Positions 52,927 through 61,431 of a stretch of 64,000 nt of DNA are shown in pieces. Position 1 is the stretch's first letter, and each line of letters opens with the position of its first letter. The position numbers and the translations under genes are program-made. The DNA is from an uncultured Amylibacter sp. Its GTDB lineage: Bacteria > Pseudomonadota > Alphaproteobacteria > Rhodobacterales > Rhodobacteraceae. The stretch is from contig CANMGS010000001.1 in NCBI GenBank assembly GCA_947497475.1, positions 248,001 to 312,000 of the forward strand. The letters are read 5' to 3'. The notes beneath the pieces were generated by a model. It ran no database searches, was not told the origin of the DNA, and saw nothing but the letters and a program-made list of their open reading frames with translations.

Positions 52927-54641
52927 ATTGCTGCCTCCGATCGAAACTTCTCCATAAGCTGCTCTGGTGATGTTTCCGCTGAAAACAATTCCGGAATTGT
53001 GACTTCGCGCGTTCTTAGTTTGCCAGTTCTGCCGGGAGCCCTCGATGGAGATCTCTGCATCGTATCATAACTTGGTTGAGCGCGAATAAGTATGGCGTTC
53101 TCTCCTTGCCTTAGCCGTCCGTCCGAATACAATCTCTGTTCGGCACCGACTGTTGCGGCGATAAATAAACGTGCCCGGTCTTCTCCCTCGCCAATGATAG
53201 CCATCGCCGCCGTGGCTTCTGGCTCGTTTGCTGGCCCAATTGTCCAAAAATTGTTTGCCAAACCATGACCTAAGAGAGCGATGGCACAACCCACTTCGGG
53301 AAGGCCGTTGGATTGGGTATCAGCATTGCGAACGATTTCGGCTGCGGAGCGATCTGTTAATGGCTCGTAGGATACATCAACTGGATCATATGTTCCGACG
53401 CTGAGCAATCGCCTCATGCGGCTAGCACTACGAATAAGCTCGTTTGTAAACTCAAAACGATCATCGGAATCACAAGCCGCAATAGCATTGCGCAGCGCTA
53501 CGACTCCGTTGGTAATCCAGACAGCCATTGGTGGGTCTGCAAGAGCAGGCAAGGTCTTTGCTAGGCGTGTGATCTTCTCAGAAAGCACATACAGGATTAG
53601 TGCCAAGAGAAGTGGCTTCGCAAAGGCTTGGATGCGTGAACCGTTTTTAATCTCGGCGCGATTCGCCCCTGCGTAGTCATCACGGTAGACGATTTGCAGC
53701 AAGCTGCCTTGACCAGGAGTTACCTGCTGCTCAGAGAAAACATAGCTTGGGCGCTCCCCCGGCCAGTTCCACCCTAGTTTGGCTTGTGCTGCACCAAACA
53801 AGTTCTGAATGTTGAAGTCCTGGACAGAAAGCCCCAGCATTAAAGTTGGGCGTTCGCAGATTGTGACTTCAAGATGACCCGCAAGTGCCTTAACGTTATC
53901 ACTGTTTGCCCAATTCGCTATTTGCGAAGCGCGGCCGACTAAGTAGGATCGATAGACTGCTTCATCTTCTGCAGCACGGACCGCGCAGCCATGGAACTTT
54001 AAAAGTTTGGGCCTATTTTGTGCCTGTTGTAGATCTGATGACTTAACACAAACTGAGAGTGGACTGGCATCCGCACTTAGAGTTTCGACGGCTTTTTCGA
54101 CCAAGCCATCCCAATTTGCTGACGCTATTTCGCTGACGACGCCTTCTTTTATTAAAATTGCAAGGCCTAGGTGTTCAGCGTCAGGCTCGACTTCAGGATT
54201 CGCGTAGGTGTTCGCGACATCAATACCTTCCCAAATGAGAACGTCTGGTGCACAGTCGCCCACTTCGATATTCAACAATTGTTCGTACTGATTTGTAAGC
54301 CGCCCTTTGATTGACGGAAGAACCGGCCAGCTCGATACTGGATGTGCCAGATCTATTTGATCGCGCTCATCGTCGCTAAGAGTTGCAAGGTTGAGCGCTT
54401 CTGCCAGTGCAATACTATGTGGACATTCATCGTTGGCGGGGTCTGCATGAGATCTCAGGTATTCAAGCACCTTCTCGATTAGGTCAGGTAGCATAGGGAA
54501 ACGCTCACGTGAGATGCCTGATCCAAGCCAGAAGGCATATTTGCCTTCAGCGACACCCATCGCGAAGCTGCTGAAAGAGCCATCCAATAGGTTCAGCGTT
54601 TCCAGGATGCTGATGGTTCCGGCGTTTACTTCGTTACTCAT
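52923..54641 (-). CDS. SIR2-domain effector (NADase-type) of the SMC system
   Basis: 572 aa. N-terminal SIR2 fold: GSGIS (40-44, in YAFWLGSGISRE), SANWDG (174-179), LKFHG (214-218) with the catalytic histidine, and LMLGLSVQDFNI binding the ribose. No zinc-cysteine module as in sirtuin deacetylases. The C-terminal 300 residues are unassigned and mostly helical. SIR2 effectors of defence systems cleave NAD to stop phage growth. First gene of a three-gene operon with 4-nt overlaps, so it is produced together with its probable sensor. Confidence 0.85.
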   Translation of the reverse strand: MSNEVNAGTISILETLNLLDGSFSSFAMGVAEGKYAFWLGSGISRERFPMLPDLIEKVLEYLRSHADPANDECPHSIALAEALNLATLSDDERDQIDLAHPVSSWPVLPSIKGRLTNQYEQLLNIEVGDCAPDVLIWEGIDVANTYANPEVEPDAEHLGLAILIKEGVVSEIASANWDGLVEKAVETLSADASPLSVCVKSSDLQQAQNRPKLLKFHGCAVRAAEDEAVYRSYLVGRASQIANWANSDNVKALAGHLEVTICERPTLMLGLSVQDFNIQNLFGAAQAKLGWNWPGERPSYVFSEQQVTPGQGSLLQIVYRDDYAGANRAEIKNGSRIQAFAKPLLLALILYVLSEKITRLAKTLPALADPPMAVWITNGVVALRNAIAACDSDDRFEFTNELIRSASRMRRLLSVGTYDPVDVSYEPLTDRSAAEIVRNADTQSNGLPEVGCAIALLGHGLANNFWTIGPANEPEATAAMAIIGEGEDRARLFIAATVGAEQRLYSDGRLRQGENAILIRAQPSYDTMQRSPSRAPGRTGKLRTREVTIPELFSAETSPEQLMEKFRSEAAI

Positions 54642-55140
54642 GTCGATAATTTATCTGCATCAAATTTGTTCTGTAGCTTTCATAAATTCACATCAATCAT
54701 TTCTCGGAACTATATAGCAATAGGCAACTCAGTCATAAGTCTACATTAAGTAATATTTGTAGCAATAGATTATTGATCATTAAGGTTCGAAACTTCTCCA
54801 GCAAGTTTTATGTTGGAAACATGATGATGACTGCTTTTCAAATTCGAAAGTTATTTTCACGATTGTGTAAATGTCTGCTTCCCGCCCTAGTTACCGAGTC
54901 AACAAACGGCCCAAAGCTGCCTTTCGAGCATAATCAAATTGCAGGGGTGTGATTTCCCAAAAGCAGACACTGCTCAACAATCGTATGCCTGTATTACCTC
55001 AACTTCGGCTTTGCGGACATAGTTTTACCTTTCATGGGCTGACATTCAGAAAATTACAGTTAACGATGGTTGATCCAACTTGAAGAGGTATTCGTGCTCG
55101 AATAGGTTCGTTAGGCGAATTACTAACAATTGGAACCCTA
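54642..55140. other. Divergent intergenic region between the two defence modules
   Basis: 499 bp with no gene seen. It holds the promoters of the leftward SIR2 operon and probably of the rightward 176-aa gene. At 54871-54930 and around 55000-55020 it carries pieces of a dispersed repeat (TGTCTGCTTCCCGCCC; AAAGCTGCCTTTCGAGC; CTTCGGCTTTGCGGACA). Related pieces appear at 49.7 kb and 58.47 kb. Confidence 0.5.
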
Positions 55141-55671
55141 ATGAGTTACGCAATCGAGCTAACACAAGAAGAAACCACGCTCCTCTCATGCATCGAGTTG
55201 GATCAATCGGCCCTAGACCATGAACAATACAAACGGCAAGCTCCATTGACCTTGAAACTTCTACGATCTCTTACTGAGCGAAAAGCTATCCCTGAGATTA
55301 GGCTGAAATATTGGGCGGATCCTAAGTATTATCTTGGAAGGCTCAAGACCTCTTACAAAGGGGTTTTTGAGCGCAACGGCAATCAAGGTGAAGAGGTATA
55401 TACCCATCCAAACTTCCTGCCTTACCTACGTTATTTTCTGTTTGGACCACAGTTACCAGCCTCAGCTATCGAGGAGTTTGAGAAAATAGTGGGTAATCCA
55501 GAATGGGTCTCGTCAGGCGACATATCAGACATAACAAAGAGAACGCGGGCCATTGTTCGCAAGTACGACTTGCAGGATCAAGACGAAGAGTTTTATCGGT
55601 TGGGGTTGGATATTGGATTGAGCCAGTGGTTTGCCAAGTCTGTCCGTGAAGCTGTTAAACAAGTTCGCTGA
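55141..55671 (+). CDS. Hypothetical protein in defence region
   Basis: 176 aa, not recognised. Soluble and mainly helical. Features are a tyrosine/lysine-rich patch (RLKYWADPKYYLGRLKTSYK), HPNFLPYLRYFLFGPQLPAS and an acidic C-terminal helix pair (DLQDQDEEFYRLGLDIGLSQ). The ATG has a GGAA at about 6 nt. It precedes the CoiA-like gene by 109 nt and might form a three-gene module with it and the second SIR2 gene. Confidence 0.6.
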   Translation: MSYAIELTQEETTLLSCIELDQSALDHEQYKRQAPLTLKLLRSLTERKAIPEIRLKYWADPKYYLGRLKTSYKGVFERNGNQGEEVYTHPNFLPYLRYFLFGPQLPASAIEEFEKIVGNPEWVSSGDISDITKRTRAIVRKYDLQDQDEEFYRLGLDIGLSQWFAKSVREAVKQVR

Positions 55672-55780
55672 CGTTTCCTTAGGCGTCTGATTTAAATGGC
55701 GATTACTTCTAGGTTTAAGTATCGACACCCAACTGATAATAATAGCTTTATTGAACTTAGTTTAAATCGGACAAACACAA

Positions 55781-56518
55781 ATGCTTACTGCAGATATCAA
55801 CGGTAACCGAAGTAGGCCATTACCTAGAGCCGTAGGCTTTTGCCCTTTTTGTCAATCTGAAATGATACCTCGTTGTGGTGAAGTCAGAGTACATCATTGG
55901 GCACACAAAAGCAAAGTGGACTGCGACCCTTGGTGGGAGCCCGAAACTGACTGGCATCGAAACTGGAAGAACGAATTTCCACTAAGGTGGCAAGAGCAGA
56001 TATTTGAGGACGAGGCAACAGGTGAGAGACACATTGCCGATGTACATACACTTGCGGGGCTTTCAGTAGAGGTTCAACACTCGCATCTAGACCCTGAAGA
56101 GCGCCGGTCTAGGGAGGCATTTTACAAGAATATGCTCTGGATAGTCGATGGCTCCAGGCTAGAGAGAAATCGAAAGAAGATTTTGGAATGGCGGAACGCT
56201 ATGGTTGAAATTGTTCAATATAAAAAGCGGACAAATCTGTTTCTAACCGATAAGGCAGATGAACTTTTTCCCAAAGATTGGTTGGAAAGCCCCGCACCCG
56301 TGTGCTTTGATTATATGGGGCCAAAAGCTGATTTACTATCTACCTCTCAACCACTTTTTCTGCTCTATCCTGGTGTTGTCCACCACAGACGCCTTATTGA
56401 GCCGCTGGAACGCGACGGGTTATTGCGATCTATTCTATCAGAAAAGCTAAATGCGAACTCAATACGCAACATCATGCAGAATGTCGCAAAGTTGCGCCTT
56501 GGGAAAAACTCAAGGTAA
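55781..56518 (+). CDS. CoiA-like nuclease-domain protein
   Basis: 245 aa. An N-terminal zinc-like pair (CPFCQSEMIPRCGEVRVHHWAHKS) as in competence protein CoiA, then a WHRNWKNEFPLRW helix and the restriction-fold core: HIADVHT aspartate, then VEVQHS with the E-x-Q motif, and RSREAFYKNMLWIVDGSR. This is the PD-(D/E)XK-type layout of CoiA-like proteins, so DNA cleavage is plausible. Such proteins occur both in competence and as island cargo. No clear ribosome-binding site. It lies 93 nt before the second SIR2 gene. Confidence 0.8.
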   Translation: MLTADINGNRSRPLPRAVGFCPFCQSEMIPRCGEVRVHHWAHKSKVDCDPWWEPETDWHRNWKNEFPLRWQEQIFEDEATGERHIADVHTLAGLSVEVQHSHLDPEERRSREAFYKNMLWIVDGSRLERNRKKILEWRNAMVEIVQYKKRTNLFLTDKADELFPKDWLESPAPVCFDYMGPKADLLSTSQPLFLLYPGVVHHRRLIEPLERDGLLRSILSEKLNANSIRNIMQNVAKLRLGKNSR

Positions 56519-56611
56519 CCCCAAGAAAAGACACATCACTAGCGTAAATCATAGTGCACTAATTCTTCAAACAATATATTGATATGAGACACATATAAGG
56601 CGAGGTGAAGA

Positions 56612-58396
56612 ATGGCGGGTTTCGGCGATCCAGTGACGCAAGCAGCGTTTTCAATGCATGAAAACAAGGGTGTGTTTGCGCTAATGCTTGGCTCAGGCGT
56701 TTCACGAGCGGCAGAGATACCGACTGGATGGGAAATCACCATAGATCTGGTTCGCCGCGTTGCTGAGGCAGAAGGCGTAGAAGAGCAAACAGACTGGGTA
56801 AAGTGGTACGTCGAAACTGAGGGCAAAGAACCCGACTATTCAGAACTTCTGGCCAAGCTCGCCTCTACGCAAGTAGAGCGCAGGGCAATATTACACAGCT
56901 ATATTGAACCGACCGATGACGACCGAGAGGACGGGCGAAAACTTCCCACTGATGCGCACAAAGCAATCGCACGACTAGTGCGAAGCGGTCACGTACGGGT
57001 CATTGTGACAACTAATTTTGACAGGTTAATGGAAAACGCCCTGCGTGAAGAGGGTATAGAACCGACCGTAGTATCGTCACTTGATGCGCTAAAAGGTGCG
57101 GAGCCACTGACCCATACAGCCTGCTACGTCTTCAAGGTTCATGGCGACTACAAAGACACCAGAATTTTAAACACAGAAGAGGAATTGGGTGGGTATCCAG
57201 ATGAATTTAATCGTCAATTAGATCGTATTTTTGATGAATATGGACTCATAACCTGTGGATGGTCAGGAGAATGGGACCATGCGCTACGCAACGCAGTCAC
57301 ACGTGCACCTAATCGCCGTTATCCATTATTTTGGGCGTCTCGCGGCGAGTTGAAAGGAAAGGCAAAGAACCTATCTGACTTACGAGGGGGGATTACCGTT
57401 CCGATCAACGATGCGAATTCATTCTTTGTCGATTTGGGCGAGCGCGTGATGACACTCGAAGAAAACAGATGGCAGAACCCTGTAGGTATCGATATGTTAT
57501 TAAATCGCGCCAAACGGTACTTGGCAAAACCTGAGCATCGGATTCAATTTTCCGACCTTCTGAATGCTGAAGTTTCACGAATAATCGAAGCGTTGGAAAG
57601 CGAAGATATGTCCCCAGGAAAGCCTTGGTCCGTGGAGGAATTCAATCGCCGTGTACACGAATACGAAAGTATGTCTGAGGGGTTTGTCAAAATATGCGGG
57701 CTTACTGGCATCTGGGGTGACACTAATTTCCTTAGATATGTTACTGAGGCAATCAAAACTCTCTGGGAAATTTCGCAGCCGCAGGTCGGTGGGACGGTAA
57801 TCTTCTTGAATATCCGTGGATATATCTCTGTCCTAGCCTATCAGGCAACCGCTCTAGCATTGGTACAGTCTGCTCGATGGGCAGAGCTTAGGGAGCTACT
57901 CGACGTGAATATCTGGGCCGAACATACTGAGGACGCCACGATACTTCACGATATGATACCTGCGCGTTGGCTGGGGAGTGAAAAATCTAACTGGCAACAC
58001 ATCACCGGCTTCGAACGCCGCCACGCACCCTTTGCTGATCGTATCTACGACTACTTTGTGGAACACTCAAAGGACTTCTTGGGTGCAAAACGGGACATTA
58101 CCCAAATCTTTTTACTCAGCGAAGTTCTTCCGGCAATTGCGAGTCTCGAGCACTATGAACTGGGCAACTTAGAGGAAATGCTTCAGAAAGAGAATGGACG
58201 AGGACACTTCTGGGCCCCAGTCGCTGGCAGGATGGGGTGGGATCATTGGCCCATGAAACGACTATATGAGCGTTTAGAGATCGAGAAATTCGCCGCTGAA
58301 CTAGCTTTGGGCGGTTTTGGACGTGGTGACGCCAAGATAGTATTGGCTTGCCTCCCTCACATAAAGCGAGCGACATCCAATCTACACTGGCATTAA
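56612..58396 (+). CDS. SIR2-domain protein, second copy (stand-alone defence type)
   Basis: 594 aa. SIR2 core: GSGVS (27-31, ALMLGSGVSRAAEIPTGWEI), TTNFD (133-137), KVHGD (175-179) with the catalytic histidine, and CGWSGEWDHAL (215-225). A long C-terminal region of about 350 residues is helical and rich in tryptophan, without a known domain. It is not a duplicate of the SIR2 protein at 54 kb: motif spacing and C-terminus differ. It resembles single-gene or two-gene SIR2 NADase defence proteins, and may work with the CoiA-like protein just upstream. Confidence 0.85.
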   Translation: MAGFGDPVTQAAFSMHENKGVFALMLGSGVSRAAEIPTGWEITIDLVRRVAEAEGVEEQTDWVKWYVETEGKEPDYSELLAKLASTQVERRAILHSYIEPTDDDREDGRKLPTDAHKAIARLVRSGHVRVIVTTNFDRLMENALREEGIEPTVVSSLDALKGAEPLTHTACYVFKVHGDYKDTRILNTEEELGGYPDEFNRQLDRIFDEYGLITCGWSGEWDHALRNAVTRAPNRRYPLFWASRGELKGKAKNLSDLRGGITVPINDANSFFVDLGERVMTLEENRWQNPVGIDMLLNRAKRYLAKPEHRIQFSDLLNAEVSRIIEALESEDMSPGKPWSVEEFNRRVHEYESMSEGFVKICGLTGIWGDTNFLRYVTEAIKTLWEISQPQVGGTVIFLNIRGYISVLAYQATALALVQSARWAELRELLDVNIWAEHTEDATILHDMIPARWLGSEKSNWQHITGFERRHAPFADRIYDYFVEHSKDFLGAKRDITQIFLLSEVLPAIASLEHYELGNLEEMLQKENGRGHFWAPVAGRMGWDHWPMKRLYERLEIEKFAAELALGGFGRGDAKIVLACLPHIKRATSNLHWH

Positions 58397-58548
58397 GTTT
58401 GTGCGGAACTACAAATATGGGTTGAATGGCCGCTTTAGATAATCTTCGGTATGCATTCGCACTTGCAACGAACTTCCGCTTTCCGCCCGTATTAACCAGT
58501 AAGTTATATAAACGACATACTGTAAAGTAAGCTCAGGCTTCATAAAAA

Positions 58549-58569
58549 GGTGGATAATAAGGTGGATTA
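58549..58569. repeat. Candidate integrase arm-type sites, right end
   Basis: GGTGGATAA (58549-58557) and GGTGGATTA (58561-58569), spaced by 12 bp start to start. The same doubled element is found at 43637-43654 at the other end, in the same orientation. It lies 55-75 bp from the core repeat, as arm sites of tyrosine integrases usually do. Confidence 0.4.
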
Positions 58570-58623
58570 AAACTATCTAGATTATAATACTGCATTGTAA
58601 TTATTATATATTAATCTGATAAG

Positions 58624-58637
58624 TGGTGCCCCCACAC
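58624..58637. repeat. Right attachment core at the tRNA-Thr 3' end
   Basis: TGGTGCCCCCACAC, the reverse complement of the last 14 bases of the tRNA including CCA. Identical to 43502-43515. The element keeps the tRNA functional by supplying or sparing this sequence. Confidence 0.8.
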
Positions 58638-58699
58638 GGACTCGAACCGCGGACCTATTGATTACAAATCAATTGCTCTACCAGCTGAGCTATAGGGGC
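58624..58699 (-). tRNA. tRNA-Thr(TGT)
   Basis: Complete cloverleaf on the minus strand: acceptor GCCCCTA/TGGGGGC (one G-T pair), D arm GCTC/GAGC, anticodon stem ATTGA/TCAAT with loop TTTGTAA (anticodon TGT), variable loop AGGTC, T arm CGCGG-TTCGAGT-CCGTG, discriminator A and encoded CCA. It reads threonine ACA-type codons. Its 3' end is the integration site of the island. Confidence 0.97.
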
Positions 58700-58771
58700 A
58701 CTGCGGCTGCGTTTAGCTGAAAAATCAGTCTCTTTGCAAGAGCCTTTTTATAAAAAATGTTACTTTTGGCA

Positions 58772-60457
58772 TTATTTTTTATCTGACTCGCCTTGAGAGG
58801 TTTTTGCAACCACCCCTACGGCCAGCAGGCTGACCAATATCACAACGATTGAGGCAGGTGATGCGCCATTGATATCCTCTAATGAAGCATATCCATAGAT
58901 ATGCGTCGCTAGTGTGTCGAAACCAAAGGGTCTTAGTAACAGAGTTGCAGGTAATTCCTTCGAACTATCGACAAAAATAAGCAAAGCGGCCGTCAGCAAA
59001 GACCCACGGATCAAAGGGTAATGCACACGTTTTAAGGTGCTGCCTGCTCCCAACCCCAAAGATCGTGACGCCATACCCATACTCGGCGTGATACGACCAA
59101 ATGCAGCATCGACAGCGCCATAGGCAATTGCAAAGAACCGCACACAATAGGCAAAAATCACGGCAGCAGCAGTGCCCGTTATTATCAAGCCGATATCTAC
59201 CCCCGTCGCTGCTTCAATCCAATCCGCTAGAATATTATCAAACGCGGCCATAGGGATCAGGATGCCAAGGCCAATAACCGCACCAGGGGCCGCGTATCCT
59301 ATCGCTGTAAGCGGTAATACATAACGCACCCATTTTGCCGAAGACAGACGCACCGCATAAATCAACAAAACGCCACCTGCGACTGTTACAATAGCCGCTA
59401 CAGCGGAAATCCATATCGTTGTAGCGGTTGCTGACCAAAGGTCTGCTTTCAACCATAACTCAGGATTGATCAAAGCATGATGCAACATGATCCCAAAAGG
59501 CATAATAAACCCAACACAAATCATAAGGCTGCATAAAGCCACAGCGCAAATACGCCCCAATGGTGTCAGCGCTTCACGTACAGGCGGGCGGGCATGTTTT
59601 GAAAGTTGGTGAAACTTACTTTGCTTACGTCCTAGCCGCTCCAACATTAAGAGCATCAAAACCAACACCAAGATAACAGATGCAATCTGTGCAGCTCCTC
59701 CGCTATTAGAAGCTTCTAACCAAACCGTAAAAATACCAGTGGTTAATGTTTGAACAGCAAAGAATTCAACTGCACCAAAGTCATTTAGTGTTTCCATCAT
59801 GACTATAGAAACACCGACAACAACAGCCGGTCGCGCCAGCGGTAATCCAACTTTCCAAAAGCTTTCCCATGGGCCACAGCCCAATGCGCGCGATGTCTCT
59901 AACGCGCAAGATGACTGTTCACGAAAAGCCGCGCGCGCTAACAAATACACATAAGGATATAGGGCAAATGCAAAAACGATAATCGCTGCTCCACGCGAAC
60001 GCACTTCAGGAAACCAATAATCTTTCGTTGAGGTCCATCCAAACAGATCGCGTAATGCGGTTTGTGCAGGCCCTGCAAACTCCCAGAAATCCACTAAGGC
60101 ATAAGCGGCAATATAGGTAGGTATTGATAAAGGCAGCAATAGCGCCCATTCAAAAAACTTGCGCCCGGGAAACTCTTTCATTGCCACAAACCATGCAGCA
60201 AGGACCCCCATACACCCAGCAAGAACACTGGTAGCAAGCATCAAACTTAAGCTATTAAACAAATACCGCGGTAACGTCGTTGAAATGAGATGTGGCCAAA
60301 TATTTTCTTTTGGAAAAAACGACAGAGAAATGACGGCTAAAATCGGGATCAGAATGACAGCCCCAATAGAACAGGCGATCACAGACCAAGGACTTAGTTT
60401 CCCAGCCAATAAAGCTCTTCTTTTATTTTCATATATTTCAGCCATTGAATCGCGCAT
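58772..60457 (-). CDS. Iron(III) ABC transporter permease (FbpB type)
   Basis: 561 aa, two fused permease halves of about six membrane helices each, as in FbpB/SfuB. The first half has an EAA-like loop ETSRALGCGPWESFWKVGLPLARPA, the second ASRSLGLGAGSTLKRVHYPLIRGS. It transports ferric iron delivered by a periplasmic binding protein. The binding-protein and ATPase genes are not adjacent. The start is uncertain (60457 or ATG 60445); neither has a good ribosome-binding site. Confidence 0.9.
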   Translation of the reverse strand: MRDSMAEIYENKRRALLAGKLSPWSVIACSIGAVILIPILAVISLSFFPKENIWPHLISTTLPRYLFNSLSLMLATSVLAGCMGVLAAWFVAMKEFPGRKFFEWALLLPLSIPTYIAAYALVDFWEFAGPAQTALRDLFGWTSTKDYWFPEVRSRGAAIIVFAFALYPYVYLLARAAFREQSSCALETSRALGCGPWESFWKVGLPLARPAVVVGVSIVMMETLNDFGAVEFFAVQTLTTGIFTVWLEASNSGGAAQIASVILVLVLMLLMLERLGRKQSKFHQLSKHARPPVREALTPLGRICAVALCSLMICVGFIMPFGIMLHHALINPELWLKADLWSATATTIWISAVAAIVTVAGGVLLIYAVRLSSAKWVRYVLPLTAIGYAAPGAVIGLGILIPMAAFDNILADWIEAATGVDIGLIITGTAAAVIFAYCVRFFAIAYGAVDAAFGRITPSMGMASRSLGLGAGSTLKRVHYPLIRGSLLTAALLIFVDSSKELPATLLLRPFGFDTLATHIYGYASLEDINGASPASIVVILVSLLAVGVVAKTSQGESDKK

Positions 60458-60522
60458 AAAGCATAGCTATTTTAGTGTCCAGAACTTGCACAGAGTTTTC
60501 CAAAATAGAATCGGACCACCCA

Positions 60523-61413
60523 ATGGATATAAAGCTCTATATCGGCGCACATAATACCTCTGCAAACACAGTGATATCTACGCTAGAAAAGAATTTAGCT
60601 CTATTTGCTGAACAGCGTATTTTCATCGCCGATTCTAAGCTTGCTATAAAACATTTAAGTGCTGCACAAAAAGCCGTAGTAGAAGGGGCTGATTTAGTTT
60701 CTGTTCAAAAAAAACTAATCGCAGCTCTGACAAATGAAACAGATGTTGATACCTTGGTCATAGTCAATCCGAACATACTTGGCACAGCCAGCCGCCCCTT
60801 TGGCAAAGGGTTGTTTTACCCCAGAACATCAGGATTGGTTCAGCAGTTACAAAACTTATTTCAAGGTTTGAATATGCAGATATATTTCTCTGTCAGAGAT
60901 CCATCTATGTTCATCCCACGATGTTATTCTGAGAGCCTACTTGGAGCTTCATTTTCAAAATTTGAAGATTATATCTCAGAATTAGATTTAGCGGCTCTGC
61001 GTTGGTCTTCTTTGTTGCATAGATTACAAGGCAAACAAGATGACATACCAGTGACTGTTTGGCGGCACGAAGATTACCCGCGCATATGGCGCGATGTCAT
61101 TCAGGCTATAACAAATGTAGATAACAGTCAGGACTTAAGAAGCCCACCCAAATCACCAGCCAACAATCTAACCTTGCATGGTGCTCAACTTTTCAATGCC
61201 TACCTTGAAGAGCATGCACCACGTACAAAAGAAGATTTTGAAAACACCAAAGCCGCTTTTTTGAAAAAATTCCCAACGACAGATGAAGAACCAGCTGTAG
61301 CAGAATGGCCAGCAGAACTTATGCAAATCCTAACAGATAATTATGATGATGATTGGTATTACATCGAGCGGATGGAAGGTCTAAAAACAATCCAACCGCG
61401 TGTATTCGCTTAA
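60523..61413 (+). CDS. Hypothetical protein (sulfotransferase-like fold suspected)
   Basis: 296 aa from ATG 60523; a GTG at 60475 is in frame but adds an unlikely leader. The opening MDIKLYIGAHNTSANTVIST followed by LEKNLALFAEQRIFI recalls sulfotransferase-like proteins (usual form: H-x-G-x-H-K-T-x-S-T). The P-loop lysine is missing here, so activity is doubtful. The middle has SVRDPSMFIPRCYSESLLGA. Divergent from the iron permease. Function unknown. Confidence 0.6.
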   Translation: MDIKLYIGAHNTSANTVISTLEKNLALFAEQRIFIADSKLAIKHLSAAQKAVVEGADLVSVQKKLIAALTNETDVDTLVIVNPNILGTASRPFGKGLFYPRTSGLVQQLQNLFQGLNMQIYFSVRDPSMFIPRCYSESLLGASFSKFEDYISELDLAALRWSSLLHRLQGKQDDIPVTVWRHEDYPRIWRDVIQAITNVDNSQDLRSPPKSPANNLTLHGAQLFNAYLEEHAPRTKEDFENTKAAFLKKFPTTDEEPAVAEWPAELMQILTDNYDDDWYYIERMEGLKTIQPRVFA

Positions 61414-61431
61414 AACTTAAACAAGTTTTGA

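Larger units (their letters stand above)
43502..58637. mobile_element. 15.1-kb integrative element at tRNA-Thr(TGT) carrying two SIR2 defence modules
   Basis: Bounded by a 14-bp direct repeat of the tRNA-Thr 3' end (43502-43515 and 58624-58637). Contents in order: P4-type integrase, unknown gene, AlpA-like regulator, small protein, primase/SF3 helicase, two small exported proteins, Xre regulator, SIR2/middle-component/SMC operon, unknown gene, CoiA-like nuclease, second SIR2 protein. The integrase-AlpA-primase core without capsid, packaging or conjugation genes resembles a P4-like phage satellite. The gene order on both sides is intact housekeeping chromosome. Confidence 0.85.

Noticed and set aside
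58727-58745. Hairpin CTCTT-TGC-AAGAG followed by TTTTT as a terminator
   Set aside because: The stem is only five pairs before a mismatch, and the T run is on the plus strand, while the neighbouring tRNA and permease genes are on the minus strand.
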